Positions 52,867-62,788 of a stretch of DNA of 64,000 nt are shown piece by piece; position 1 is the first letter of the stretch, and every line of letters begins with the position of its first letter. The DNA lies in the NCBI RefSeq assembly GCF_900129685.1, contig NZ_FQWM01000006.1:1-64000 (forward strand). The letters run 5' to 3'. Under the pieces are notes generated by a model. The model ran no database searches and was not told the origin of the DNA. It saw nothing but the letters and a program-made list of their open reading frames with translations. This DNA is from Cognatishimia maritima. Lineage in GTDB: Bacteria; Pseudomonadota; Alphaproteobacteria; Rhodobacterales; Rhodobacteraceae. The position numbers and the translations under genes are program-made.

Positions 52867-54087
52867 GTGACAGCTTTGCCTAAAATTGGGTATTTGATCC
52901 CGGAGTTTCCCGGCCAAACACATATCTTCTTTTGGCGTGAAATCCGCGCCTTGGAACGTATGGGGATCTCGGTCGCCCTGTTCAGCACGCGCCGCCCTGC
53001 GGTGGGGTTGATTTCCCATCAGTGGTCTGACGAAGCGATGGCGCGGACAACCTATCTGGCCAATATCGATCCCTTGGCAGCCGCGCAGACCGCTTTCAGC
53101 GTGTCCCCGACGGTTTACGCAAAAGATGTTCTGCGCGAGGGCAAGACGCTGGGGCGCGACCTCGCGATGATCACAGCGGCAGCGAAATATCTAAAAGAAA
53201 GCTGCGCTGTTCAGGGCATTTCGCATGTGCATGTGCATTCCTGCGGACGTGCCGCGCTGGTGGCTGTTTTGGCGCAACAAATGGGCGGGCCAAGCTACAG
53301 CCTGACGCTGCACGGGCCAATGTCGGATTATGGCAGCGGACAGCGTTTGAAATGGCGGCACGCAAAGTTTGCCACTGTCATTACCGAGAAGCTAAAGGCG
53401 GAACTGCCCAGCCAGCTTGGGCCAGATATGCCAAAGCGCGTGTTTGTACAGCCCATGGGCGTCGATTTGCAGGATCTGCAGCGAAACGCACCCTATCAGC
53501 CTTACACCGGAGCCCAACAACTCAAGTTGTTTTCCTGCGGTCGATTGAATATCGTCAAAGGCCATCAAGATCTGATTGATGCGGTCAAACTCCTGCGGGA
53601 CCGTGGCCTTGATGTGCATCTGACAATTGCGGGCGAAGATGATGACGGTGGCAGCGGATATCACCATGTTCTGAATGACAAAATTTCGGAACTGAAACTG
53701 GAAAACGCGGTCACCCTATTGGGCGCGATCAGCGCTGAAGAGGTCCGCCGGCATTTGCTAGAGGCCCATCTGTTTGTGCTGGCCTCGTGGCATGAACCGC
53801 TTGGCGTTGCCTATATGGAAGCGATGGCGTGTGAGGTGCCGACCATTGGCACCAATGCGGGCGGCGTGCCGGAATTGATCCGGCATGGGTTGGACGGGCT
53901 ATTGACCGACCCACAAACCCCAAAAGCTCTGGCCGCGGCGATCCAATTGCTGGCCACGTCGCCAGAGGACGCCGTGCGACTGGGTCAAGCAGGGCGTCAA
54001 CGCGTATTGGCGAAGTTTGACTGCCGTCGCGGTGCAGAATTGATAGCCCGTGAAGGGCTTGATCTGACCATCTCAAAAGAGATCTGA
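52867..54087 (+). CDS. Glycosyltransferase family 4
   Basis: A 406-residue GT-B enzyme: IGYLIPEFPGQTHIFFWREI at the N-terminus, SLTLHGPMSDYG, LFSCGRLNIVKGHQDLI (start of the donor domain) and the ExxxxxxE-type HEPLGVAYMEAMACEVP. It starts with GTG. It is likely involved in the same glycan but is transcribed from the opposite strand, and its 3' end overlaps that of the large secreted protein by 15 bp. Confidence 0.88.
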   Translation: MTALPKIGYLIPEFPGQTHIFFWREIRALERMGISVALFSTRRPAVGLISHQWSDEAMARTTYLANIDPLAAAQTAFSVSPTVYAKDVLREGKTLGRDLAMITAAAKYLKESCAVQGISHVHVHSCGRAALVAVLAQQMGGPSYSLTLHGPMSDYGSGQRLKWRHAKFATVITEKLKAELPSQLGPDMPKRVFVQPMGVDLQDLQRNAPYQPYTGAQQLKLFSCGRLNIVKGHQDLIDAVKLLRDRGLDVHLTIAGEDDDGGSGYHHVLNDKISELKLENAVTLLGAISAEEVRRHLLEAHLFVLASWHEPLGVAYMEAMACEVPTIGTNAGGVPELIRHGLDGLLTDPQTPKALAAAIQLLATSPEDAVRLGQAGRQRVLAKFDCRRGAELIAREGLDLTISKEI

Positions 54088-56943
54088 GGTCGAAATAATC
54101 AAGCCCGGTGTCGCCGAAAACGACAGGGTTTCGACAGCAAAAAGATGCACCTCAGAGGTTGCAGACTTTGCGATCAATCGTCCGTCTTTGCCATGAAACC
54201 GGTAGTGTTCGAGCATCCCCTCCAGCACGACATGATCGTTTCCTTCCCCGCCATGAATGTGGTCTTTGCCATGCATGGGGTGGAATTCATCATCACCCTC
54301 TTCGCCGAGGAGTAAATCAGGATACTGGGTCCCAAGGATGACTTCTGCCTGTTCCGTTCCAGCGTGCCAAACGCCTGCCGCGAAATCCTCCGCCGCGCGC
54401 AGGTCGTCCCAGTGAGAGCCAGCCAGATTGTAAGCAGACAGAATGTCAAACCGATGCGTCTCATCTCCAATGTGCCGCCGCGTGCCCCAACTCCCCCATT
54501 GCGAGGGTTTGGCGACGTCGACGAAAGCGTTGAAGACCGTACCGCCGGCCTTTTGCCAGCCAATTAGAAGCTCTTGGTAAAGCTCGGCCATCTGCGCAGA
54601 GTAATTCAACGCAATCAGAAAGTCGGTCAGCTCTGCCGTAGTGTTCCAGTCGCCATGTGCCACGACATGGGTGCCACCTTCGTACATGATCAGATCAAGA
54701 TTGTGCCGCGCGGCGACCTCGGCGTGGTAAGGCCAGGTCTCTGTCACCAGAGGCTTTAGGCTGTCACGTCGAAGATCGTCGGCCAATTGGTCCATGAGTG
54801 CAGTTTTGTCGGCCTCCGTGGCATTCGGCCAGCCGATGTCCCCAAGCCGCTGAACAAGGGCTGGTGCCGTGTCCTCATTCATCAACTCATAACCGAAATA
54901 TCCCGTCACGGCGTAGGCATCAAAGAGGTCGGAAGGCGCGTGCAGGTCTGTCTGCCCTGCCCTTGCTGCACCTTCGAAAATCGCGCCCTCCAACCCCGGC
55001 CAATCGGTATGGGTTGTGATGATTGTTTTCAGGCGGTCCGGTTGATCCGCAAAAATCGCCTTCCAATGCGCGGCGACCTGTGCGGCGCGATAGCCATAGA
55101 ACTGCATCCAACCGTCGTCACCAACGGTTTCGCCCCACCGGGCACGGGCCTGTTCGCCTGCCCATGGGGCTTGCGGGAAAAGGTAGTTCCAGACTTCGTT
55201 TGAATATTCCACATGCGCGGTCAGGTCTGGCCGAAGCTGCGCGTGGACATAGCGCGCGAATGCGTCGACATAGGCGTCATTTGCCAGATGCGGGAGGGTG
55301 AACCACGGGTCCGCCCCGATCTGATTAGCAAGGTCCACCATGACCTCAAGCGGCACGCCACGGCGGGTGTAGCTATAGTCCGTCACAACGGGTCGAGCCT
55401 GCCAGTCCGAGATCGCTGAGCCGTTGGTCTGCATCCAATCCATGAATCGCACCAGCCGGACAGGTTCAATCAGGCGGGTCCATTCCGGGTTGAACTGCAG
55501 CCCTGCCTCGTAAAGCGGGATCTGATCCTCGTGCACGACAGAGATGTTGCGGATGTAGTCACCAGATTGGTCGGGATCAGTTTCCGAGATACTGACCCCA
55601 ATACCGCCATCTCCGGGGGTGAAATGAAACCAGACCTCACCATCGCCGTAGCGACGCACCCGCAGCGGCCCTGACAGATCAACTTGCCCAGTGCCATCAT
55701 AGCGCAAACGATAAAGCCCCGCGTGTTGCGAGGCTTCGGGGGGAAAATCGGTGAGCATGAAGGTCTCGATCCTATCCAACGCATCCGGGATGCGGGTTGG
55801 CCATCCGTATGGATCAAGCGCGCCAGCGGCGTTCAGGTCGGCCTCATCCCAGCCACCAAACTGACCGGGTAAGTGCCCGATCCAAGTGCGTGCAGACTTC
55901 ATGTGGTCAACAAAGGGCACCTGCGTCGACCAATCTGCAATCCCGTTCAGCCCATAGCCCAAGGCTGGGGGCCGCCCCTGCTGAAAGGGGGCATCGGGAG
56001 AGGGTCGGACCGCTGTTTCTTTGATTGGCATTTCGCTGCGGACGATATCAAGGAAATCGCCGAAATGCGTTCTGACCGAAGGATGCAGTCCCTCAGGCAC
56101 GTCAGCCGCAGTCGGTAACCTGTCAAAAAGCGCAGCATAGACCGGGATTGCCGCTAGGAAGTAAAGCGTATCGGTGCCATGGGGCGCATCATCGGAATAA
56201 AGTGCCTCGACCGGGATGTCGCTCAGTCCGGTTTCTAAAAAGCCGCGCGACAAGATGCGCGCCACGGGTAACAAGTGGATTTCTTGATCTGGCAGTTCGG
56301 CCTGCAGGGCGTCGGCAAAGTCAACGTACCAATCGTGGTAGTCTTCGGTGTTGAAGGCGTGATATTTGCGCAGCTCTCGTGCTTTGGGCGGGAACGACCG
56401 GCCAAAGGGGGCCATCTCTGCCCAACCTTCATAAACGATCACGCGCTGCGGCATGCCCGGCTTGCTGAGTGTTTTGACAGCCGCTAACAGCGGCGTCGCA
56501 CGGTCTGGGTTTTCGCCGTCATAGGGCCGGTCTGGGCCCTGATATTGGATGAAATTCGCAGGATTGATGATCACCGCGTCATAGCCGACATCCTGAAACG
56601 TCCGGTATTGGCGGCTCCACGCAGAGGACAGCGTTTCAAAAGCCCAATTTGGCGCGGGTGGACGATCTTCGGCAAAATTCCTGAGAAACCCCCACTCTCC
56701 ATCCAATTCCAGCGGGGTATTTTGTCTTTGACTAAGATAGCCAAGCCAGTGCGGCACCGAAGTGCCCTCGCTTGCGCTCTCATGGTGGATCAGACTGTTG
56801 CCAAAGACATAAACCTTCGTGGCCTCCGCCCGCGCGCTCATGGCGCACAATATAAGAGCCACGGAAAGCACCGTAGAAAGCCCCGACATGCGCCGGTGCA
56901 GCCTGCCGATCTCGGCATGTTTGATCACCACAAGAATCCCCAT
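54073..56943 (-). CDS. Secreted multi-domain protein: SGNH-like, GH-A glycosidase-like and RTX end
   Basis: A 956-residue protein. A hydrophobic segment VLSVALILCAMSARA gives a signal peptide; ATG 56943 has AGGA upstream, while ATG 56889 would give a shorter, more standard signal. The N-terminal VYVFGNSLIHHE resembles SGNH esterases. The middle part contains YSNEVWNYLF (Glu about 582) and IMYEGGTHV (Glu about 755), which fit the acid/base and nucleophile of clan GH-A glycosidases. The C-terminus has RTX-like calcium loops (LGEEGDDEFHPMHGKD, GGEGNDHV). It could trim or bind the exopolysaccharide made by the neighbouring locus. I do not recognise a named family. Confidence 0.72.
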   Translation of the reverse strand: MGILVVIKHAEIGRLHRRMSGLSTVLSVALILCAMSARAEATKVYVFGNSLIHHESASEGTSVPHWLGYLSQRQNTPLELDGEWGFLRNFAEDRPPAPNWAFETLSSAWSRQYRTFQDVGYDAVIINPANFIQYQGPDRPYDGENPDRATPLLAAVKTLSKPGMPQRVIVYEGWAEMAPFGRSFPPKARELRKYHAFNTEDYHDWYVDFADALQAELPDQEIHLLPVARILSRGFLETGLSDIPVEALYSDDAPHGTDTLYFLAAIPVYAALFDRLPTAADVPEGLHPSVRTHFGDFLDIVRSEMPIKETAVRPSPDAPFQQGRPPALGYGLNGIADWSTQVPFVDHMKSARTWIGHLPGQFGGWDEADLNAAGALDPYGWPTRIPDALDRIETFMLTDFPPEASQHAGLYRLRYDGTGQVDLSGPLRVRRYGDGEVWFHFTPGDGGIGVSISETDPDQSGDYIRNISVVHEDQIPLYEAGLQFNPEWTRLIEPVRLVRFMDWMQTNGSAISDWQARPVVTDYSYTRRGVPLEVMVDLANQIGADPWFTLPHLANDAYVDAFARYVHAQLRPDLTAHVEYSNEVWNYLFPQAPWAGEQARARWGETVGDDGWMQFYGYRAAQVAAHWKAIFADQPDRLKTIITTHTDWPGLEGAIFEGAARAGQTDLHAPSDLFDAYAVTGYFGYELMNEDTAPALVQRLGDIGWPNATEADKTALMDQLADDLRRDSLKPLVTETWPYHAEVAARHNLDLIMYEGGTHVVAHGDWNTTAELTDFLIALNYSAQMAELYQELLIGWQKAGGTVFNAFVDVAKPSQWGSWGTRRHIGDETHRFDILSAYNLAGSHWDDLRAAEDFAAGVWHAGTEQAEVILGTQYPDLLLGEEGDDEFHPMHGKDHIHGGEGNDHVVLEGMLEHYRFHGKDGRLIAKSATSEVHLFAVETLSFSATPGLIISTSDLF

Positions 56944-57216
56944 ACCAAATCCTATTCGCAAAAAGGTGGTGTTTGCTGAGTCCCAACCTAAACGGGTCAC
57001 GCCGGAATTCCATGGGCTTCTGCAGAGAATTTTTTGGCCACCCACAAATCTCCGACTTCATTGCGAGCAAGCCCTTAAAACCGCAAGTTTCACAAAGATT
57101 GCCAGACCTTTCCGTAAGAAAGTTACATCAGAAATTCTTGCCTTGCGGCCCCTTTGATCCTGCCGATAAGCATGAGGAAACGCTTGCAACGACACTGGGC
57201 ATATTCGGAGGGAAAC

Positions 57217-58074
57217 ATGGCGCTGAGTGACAATATTCGGACCTATTTTGACGGCACATGGCACGACGGCAACCTGCCGGTCATCCGCGCGGCGGACCAT
57301 GTTGCTTGGCTTGGCTCTCAGGTTTTTGACGGCGCGCGCAAGTTTCAGGGCGTGATGCCTGATCTTGAGGGTCACTGTCATCGCTTGCTGCGCTCTGCCG
57401 AAGCAATGGGCATGGTGCCAAAAATCGCCGGGGACGACATTGTCGAGATCGTGCGCGAAGGCGTGGCGACATACGCCGATGATGCAGAGCTTTATATCCG
57501 CCCCATGATGTGGGCGACCGAAAGTACGCCGGGCATCATTGATATCGACCCGGACTCCACCGCCTTTTCCGTCTGTATCGAAACTCTGCCGATGCCAAAA
57601 CCGGAAGGGTTCTCTCTGACCGTGGCCCCTTATTGCCGGCCAAGGCAGGACATGGCGCTGACCGAAGCCAAGGCAGGTTCGCTTTATGCTAACAATGGCC
57701 GCATCATGGCTTGGGCGCGCGCGCGTGGATTCTCCAACGCGCTGTCCCTCGACATTGACGGCAATGTTGCCGAAACCGCCTCGACCAATGTCTTTACTGT
57801 GAAAGACGGCGTCGTGTTTACCCCGGTGCCAAACGGCTGCTTCCTGAATGGTCTGACCCGTCAGCGGGTGATCGGCCTTTTGCGTGCAGACGGGATTGAG
57901 GTGCAGGAGGTCAAGATGACCGTGGCCGATTTCGAGACCGCGGATGAGATGTTCTGCACCGGCAATATCGCCAAAGTGATGCCGGTCGAAACGTTCCAAG
58001 AACGGCAACTGGGCACCGGCCCTGTCACCAAGCGCGCGCGTGATCTTTATTGGGATTTTGCGCTGAGCGCTTAA
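57217..58074 (+). CDS. Class IV (branched-chain type) aminotransferase
   Basis: A 285-residue PLP enzyme of fold type IV. The FDGARKF motif near residue 45, the catalytic Lys in TEAKAGSLYANNGRIM (about 145) and the phosphate-binding CFLNGLTRQRV and ETASTNVF segments fit branched-chain or D-amino-acid transaminases and aminodeoxychorismate lyase. Rhodobacteraceae often have such copies labelled branched-chain aminotransferase, but specificity is open. GGAGGG precedes ATG 57217; the longer frame was rejected. Confidence 0.88.
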   Translation: MALSDNIRTYFDGTWHDGNLPVIRAADHVAWLGSQVFDGARKFQGVMPDLEGHCHRLLRSAEAMGMVPKIAGDDIVEIVREGVATYADDAELYIRPMMWATESTPGIIDIDPDSTAFSVCIETLPMPKPEGFSLTVAPYCRPRQDMALTEAKAGSLYANNGRIMAWARARGFSNALSLDIDGNVAETASTNVFTVKDGVVFTPVPNGCFLNGLTRQRVIGLLRADGIEVQEVKMTVADFETADEMFCTGNIAKVMPVETFQERQLGTGPVTKRARDLYWDFALSA

Positions 58075-58076
58075 AG

Positions 58077-59735
58077 CTACCGATTGGCCCGCGCCAAAAA
58101 CGCCACCGCAACCAGCCCGACCAGCACAATCAACACCGCGCCCGGGCTGGCATCGCCGAGGTTTTCAAGGCTCGCCTGATCATGCACTCGTGTTGCGAGG
58201 GTTTCATAGTTGAAGGGCCGCAGAAGCATGGTGGCGGGCAGCTCTTTGACGCAGTCCACAAAGACCAGCAAAAGCGCGGACCCGATGGAGCCTCGGATCA
58301 GCGGAAAGTAAATCTCTCGCAGCGTCTGCGCACGTGTGCGCCCTAGCGAACGAGCCGCCATTTCCAAACTTGGCGACACACGCCCCATCGCCGCGTCCGC
58401 CGCCCCTTGCGCAATCGCAAAGAAGCGCACGCAATAGGCCAAGATCAGCGCAAAGGCGGACCCGGTCAAAAGCAGGCCGGTTGGGTTGCCCGTCAGGGTC
58501 TCGATCATATCAGCCAGACGGTGATCCAAAAACGCCAGCGGGATCAGGATGCCAACACCCAGAACTGCCCCCGGTGCCGCGTAGCCAATGGTTGTCAATG
58601 GCAAGAGAAGCCTGGGCAGAGACCGCCCAGACAGGCGTACGCCATAGACAAGGAAGACCCCGGCCAAAACCGTAATGCTGGCCGCGATACCGCCAACCGT
58701 AACCGTATTGCCCAACGCGCGCAGCAGGCGGTCGTCGGTCCAGCTTTCGGGGTTCTCTATTGCATGGCTCAAGATCACCGAAACAGGCAATACAAACCCC
58801 ACTGCAAAGGGCAGCAAACAGGCCACCGTGGCAGCGACCCCTGCGGTGCCTCTTAGCTGAACGCGCTGCACTGGGCGGTGGCGCGAGGACAGGTTGAAAA
58901 ACTTGATCTTGCGGCGGCTGATCTTCTCCAGCGTCACAAGGAAGATCACGAGGATCAAAATGACCGATGCGATCTGCGCTGCGCCGCCAACATTGTGGCT
59001 TTCCAACCAGACACTAAAGATGCCCGTCGTCAGCGTTTGCACCGCGAAATAGTCTACCGTTCCAAAATCATTCACCGTTTCCATCATCACAATGGCCGCG
59101 CCTGCTGCAATTGCCGGGCGCGCCAGCGGCAGACCAACCCGGAGGAACCGGCCAATCGCCCCTGCCCCCAAGGAGCGCGCGACCTCTTCGGCGGAGCCTG
59201 ATTGCTCTCGGAACGCAGCCCGCGCAAGGATGTAGACATAGGGAAACATCGAGGCCGCCAGCACAATGATTGCAGCGCCCAAGGATCGGATTTCCGGGAA
59301 CCAATAATCGCGTGATGTCTGCCAGCCAAAGAGCGACCTCAACCCGGTTTGCACGGGGCCTGCATATTCAAGGAAATCCACAAGCGCATAGGCTCCGACA
59401 TAGGCGGGGATTGCCAAAGGCAGCAGCAAAAGCCACTCCAACCAGCGAGAGAGCGGAAAACGATAGCGCGAAATCAGCCACGCGGCCCCGGTGCCGACAC
59501 TTGCAGCCAATAGCCCAACGGAGAGCATCAGGATCAGCGTCGTCTTCAGATACCGCGGCAAGGTGGTGGCCATCAGATGTGGCCAGATGTTTTCCGTCGG
59601 GAACAGCGCAAGCACACCCACTGCTAGGATGGGCACCAAAACCACACCCGCAATCACCACGGCACCAAAGGACCACGGATCCAGCCCAAACCGGCGCTTG
59701 GCAGCGTGTTTTCTGGTGACGGTCATCTCTTCCAT
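58077..59735 (-). CDS. ABC transporter permease, ferric-iron (FbpB-like) type
   Basis: A 552-residue protein with two fused permease domains, about twelve membrane helices and two EAA-like loops (EEVARSLGAGAIGRFLRVGLP near the middle and MAARSLGRTRAQTLREIYFP near the C-terminus). This double-permease form is typical for iron(III) importers. The ATPase and binding-protein genes are not in the window; it converges with the aminotransferase gene. The start was moved from 59918 to ATG 59735, where the membrane-proximal sequence begins. Confidence 0.87.
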   Translation of the reverse strand: MEEMTVTRKHAAKRRFGLDPWSFGAVVIAGVVLVPILAVGVLALFPTENIWPHLMATTLPRYLKTTLILMLSVGLLAASVGTGAAWLISRYRFPLSRWLEWLLLLPLAIPAYVGAYALVDFLEYAGPVQTGLRSLFGWQTSRDYWFPEIRSLGAAIIVLAASMFPYVYILARAAFREQSGSAEEVARSLGAGAIGRFLRVGLPLARPAIAAGAAIVMMETVNDFGTVDYFAVQTLTTGIFSVWLESHNVGGAAQIASVILILVIFLVTLEKISRRKIKFFNLSSRHRPVQRVQLRGTAGVAATVACLLPFAVGFVLPVSVILSHAIENPESWTDDRLLRALGNTVTVGGIAASITVLAGVFLVYGVRLSGRSLPRLLLPLTTIGYAAPGAVLGVGILIPLAFLDHRLADMIETLTGNPTGLLLTGSAFALILAYCVRFFAIAQGAADAAMGRVSPSLEMAARSLGRTRAQTLREIYFPLIRGSIGSALLLVFVDCVKELPATMLLRPFNYETLATRVHDQASLENLGDASPGAVLIVLVGLVAVAFLARANR

Positions 59736-59818
59736 AAAGGCGTGTTGCCCGAAACTGGTTTCGCTGTCCAGAAACGAAGCTATATTGTGGGCAAAAGACG
59801 CAGAAAGAACGTAGAAAT

Positions 59819-60694
59819 ATGCAGGTCGCCCTACATTTCGGAGCCCCCTATACGGATGAGAACCGGCTACAGCTGTGCCTCGGCAAGAATCGCGAGCGCC
59901 TGCAAGAGGTTGGCACATGCATTCCCCGCCCGGCCAGCTTTCGCAAAAGCCTCCGCCCGGTGCTGCATCAGTTCCGCAAAGGCACGGGCGATGACGCGCT
60001 GCGCGAGGAGTTCATCACCGACGTCGTAGGCGACACCCTGCCGGATCGCTTGGTCTTTTCTCTGGATACATTCTTTGGCGTCCCGCGCCTGAGCGTGCGC
60101 GAGGATCAGTTCTTTCCGGGCTATCCCGACCGGATGGACAGTTTCCTGCAGCTTTTTGACGGGGCAGACGTGGAGCTTTACTTCGCCATTTGCAACCCGG
60201 CGACCTACCTGCAGAGCCTCTGCAAGGATCATCCGGGCGAAACGCTGGAGAGCCTGACTGAACACAGCGACCCAATGCGGCTGCGCTGGTCAGATTTCAT
60301 TGCCCGCCTGCGCGACATCTACCCCAACCTCCCCATAACAGTCTGGTGCAACGAGGACACGCCGCTGATCTGGCCCCAAATCCTGCGCGACGTGGCGGGG
60401 GTTGAAGCCGGCTTTGACTTTGATGGGGCCTTTGATCTCATCGAAGAACTGATGATGCCTGAAGGCTACAAAAGGTTCCGCGATTACCTGAAAGGCCGGC
60501 CCAATATCACGCCGGAGCAAGAGCTGCGCGTGGTCACCGCTTTCCTTGAAAAGTTCGCCCGCGAAGACCTGCTGGAAGAAGCCATCGACATCCCAGGCTG
60601 GACTGAGATGCACGTGGATGCGTTGACAGAGCTTTACGATCACGATGCAGAGGATATCCGTCGCATTCCGGGAGTGACGTTTGTAGGGCCGTGA
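59819..60694 (+). CDS. Conserved hypothetical protein
   Basis: A 291-residue soluble protein I do not recognise. It begins MQVALHFGAPYTDENRL and has a layout reminiscent of sulfotransferase-like or nucleotide-handling proteins (LVFSLDTFFG near residue 80; ELYFAICNPATYLQSL near 125), but lacks a clear PAPS loop. No membrane segment or signal. It is divergent from the ABC permease gene. Confidence 0.7.
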   Translation: MQVALHFGAPYTDENRLQLCLGKNRERLQEVGTCIPRPASFRKSLRPVLHQFRKGTGDDALREEFITDVVGDTLPDRLVFSLDTFFGVPRLSVREDQFFPGYPDRMDSFLQLFDGADVELYFAICNPATYLQSLCKDHPGETLESLTEHSDPMRLRWSDFIARLRDIYPNLPITVWCNEDTPLIWPQILRDVAGVEAGFDFDGAFDLIEELMMPEGYKRFRDYLKGRPNITPEQELRVVTAFLEKFAREDLLEEAIDIPGWTEMHVDALTELYDHDAEDIRRIPGVTFVGP

Positions 60695-60989
60695 ACAAAG
60701 CTCTGTCCAGTATTGGCAATCTGATCTTGGCAAGATCATTCGCGCCTCTCAGCCCGGTGCACCGGCAAAAAAGGCAAACAAAATCAGACGCGTCCAAGCG
60801 ACGCTCACCCATCTACCAAAGTCATTAAGTCGCTGAAAATGGAACGCGCGGTGATTGTTTGCAGCGCGCCAACTTCAAACAGACGTCAAAACCCGAAACT
60901 TTCAGTTTTTTGCCCTAACGCAATCGTTGCTCACTCGTGCACGCGCTCCTAAGGTGGAGAGCGAAAAGCACTCTTGATGAAGTGGGTAT

Positions 60990-62168
60990 ATGGAAAATTT
61001 CGTCGATATTTGGCAGTACATGCCGCATGGAATGTGCCTGCTCTGGCAGCCGTGGCTCGTTGTTCTCTGGGCCGGTTCTGATGCACTGATTTTCTTGGCA
61101 TACACCGCAATCCCATTTTCGCTCCTGAGCGTGATCAAACAACGCCCAGATTTGCAGAACCGCAAGCTTATCCTGTTGTTTGCAGGGTTCATTCTGCTCT
61201 GCGGTCTAACCCATCTTCTAGGCATCGTGACCCTTTGGTGGCCGATCTACCCCTATGTGGGACTTACGAAACTCGCCACTGGTTTGGTGTCGGGTCTGAC
61301 CGCCTTGGTCTTGTTTCGCCTTATTCCAACACTCGTCGCCATCCCAAGCCATCGAGAGCTTGAGGACCTGAACGAAAAGCTGCGCGACCAGATTGCGAAA
61401 TATGAAGCGTCCGAGGCCGAACTCCGTGACATCAAACATGCCCTTGAAGCCAAGGTGGCAGAGCGCACCGCAGAGCTAGAGGAAGCCCATGCCAAGATGG
61501 CTGTCGTGGCGCGCGAAGCCGTGCACCGCAGCAAAAACCTTCTCGCGGTGGTCGGCTCCATTGCAAGACAAAGTGCCCGTGGGCAAAGTGACATCCAAGA
61601 TTATGTATCAGTCTTGTTGGGGCGGATTGACGCATTAGCCAGCGCAACCGCAACGGTGATTGGGGGCGAAACATCTGCCTCTGCTGAACTTAGAACCGTC
61701 GTCGACAACCAGCTCAAGCCACTTCGTTTGACATTTGCAGATCGCATCACTGTCGACGGACCTCCCTTGCGCGTAAATTCGGAAGCGGCACAACAAGTGG
61801 GTCTGGCCGTCCACGAGTTGGCAACGAATACTCAGAAATACGGCTCACTGTCCGGGGCCGACGGCAAGGTCGCCGTTAAGTGGCACTGGGATCAAGCGGA
61901 CGCTGAGCGCAGCTTGGTGATTGAGTGGATGGAAGAATTTGCGAACCGCTCCGTTGAAAGCCCCCAAGCCGCCTCCAGTTTCGGCTTTACATTGCTGACG
62001 AAAGTTATTCCCACGATGCTGCAGGGCAGCGCGGAACGCGTCCTTGAAAGTAACCGCTTGCACTATCGCCTGCGCGTCCCTGCAAGCGTTTTGGAAACTG
62101 ATGAATCCTCGACCGGCGACGCCAACATGGCTGCGCGGGTTGTAGATGCGAGTTTCGGGATATCTTGA
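60990..62168 (+). CDS. HWE-type histidine kinase with ethylene-receptor-like membrane domain
   Basis: A 392-residue sensor kinase. Residues 1-115 form three membrane helices matching the ethylene-binding domain of plant ETR1: Asp31 in AGSDALIFLAYTAIP (Asp25/Tyr32/Ile-Pro in ETR1) and Cys71 and His75 in LLCGLTHLL (Cys65 and His69, the copper ligands in ETR1). A coiled coil (120-170) leads to the phosphoacceptor His179 in VHRSKNLLA, then the N-box HELATN at 275-280 and the W-x-E at 313-315, so it is an HWE/HisKA_2 kinase. No response regulator is adjacent. Ligand binding is inferred, not shown. Confidence 0.88.
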   Translation: MENFVDIWQYMPHGMCLLWQPWLVVLWAGSDALIFLAYTAIPFSLLSVIKQRPDLQNRKLILLFAGFILLCGLTHLLGIVTLWWPIYPYVGLTKLATGLVSGLTALVLFRLIPTLVAIPSHRELEDLNEKLRDQIAKYEASEAELRDIKHALEAKVAERTAELEEAHAKMAVVAREAVHRSKNLLAVVGSIARQSARGQSDIQDYVSVLLGRIDALASATATVIGGETSASAELRTVVDNQLKPLRLTFADRITVDGPPLRVNSEAAQQVGLAVHELATNTQKYGSLSGADGKVAVKWHWDQADAERSLVIEWMEEFANRSVESPQAASSFGFTLLTKVIPTMLQGSAERVLESNRLHYRLRVPASVLETDESSTGDANMAARVVDASFGIS

Positions 62169-62336
62169 TGCTGTTGTATTGAGCGCTATGCGGACGGAGC
62201 GGAGGTTTGACGCGCGGCCTCCAACTTCCGCTTTGGATCGTGTATGGGGGGATGCGACTACTGCAAGGGCTTGCACAAAGTCAGCATGAAGCCAACGAGC
62301 GACGCAATCGAATCTTGGACTGGAAGGAGATATATA

Positions 62337-62678
62337 ATGGCAGTCCTCAATCCCGGCCTGAACATTGCCATCAAGGTCCCAGCCTACAAATGGGACGAAA
62401 CCGTCGCGTTCTATCGCGACCGAGTTGGCCTGAGGATTCAGCGTGATCTGGGAGAGACCATCTTTTTCGATTTTGGAGAGGTCAATCTGGCATTGGATCG
62501 CGTCGAGACACAAAGCCAGGTTGATGTTTGGCTCGAGTTGACCACCGACGATCTCGATGACGCTCTTGCCAGTTTAGGAAGCCCAATTCGGGATGGTCTA
62601 GAGCCGCTGGAGGGCATTGATGCGCATTGGACATGTGACCCGGCGGGGACAGTCTTGCTTGTTCGCAAGTCGACCTGA
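62337..62678 (+). CDS. VOC (glyoxalase/bleomycin-resistance fold) protein
   Basis: A 113-residue single-VOC-domain protein: KWDETVAFYRDRVGLRI, TIFFDFGEVNLALD and the C-terminal DPAGTVLLVRK. The VOC fold often binds a metal using His/Glu from both halves, but the substrate cannot be predicted. ATG 62337 follows AGGAGATATATA; the longer frame was rejected. It lies 168 bp after the histidine kinase on the same strand. Confidence 0.85.
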   Translation: MAVLNPGLNIAIKVPAYKWDETVAFYRDRVGLRIQRDLGETIFFDFGEVNLALDRVETQSQVDVWLELTTDDLDDALASLGSPIRDGLEPLEGIDAHWTCDPAGTVLLVRKST

Positions 62679-62788
62679 TGCCAGGTAAGCTGGTTCCACG
62701 AAAGCGGTCGTTTGTTTTCGAAGCTGCACCCGACACTTTGGGCTGGATACCGTCATTCGCTGCAAGCGCCCCCTTACCCCCCAAAAAC

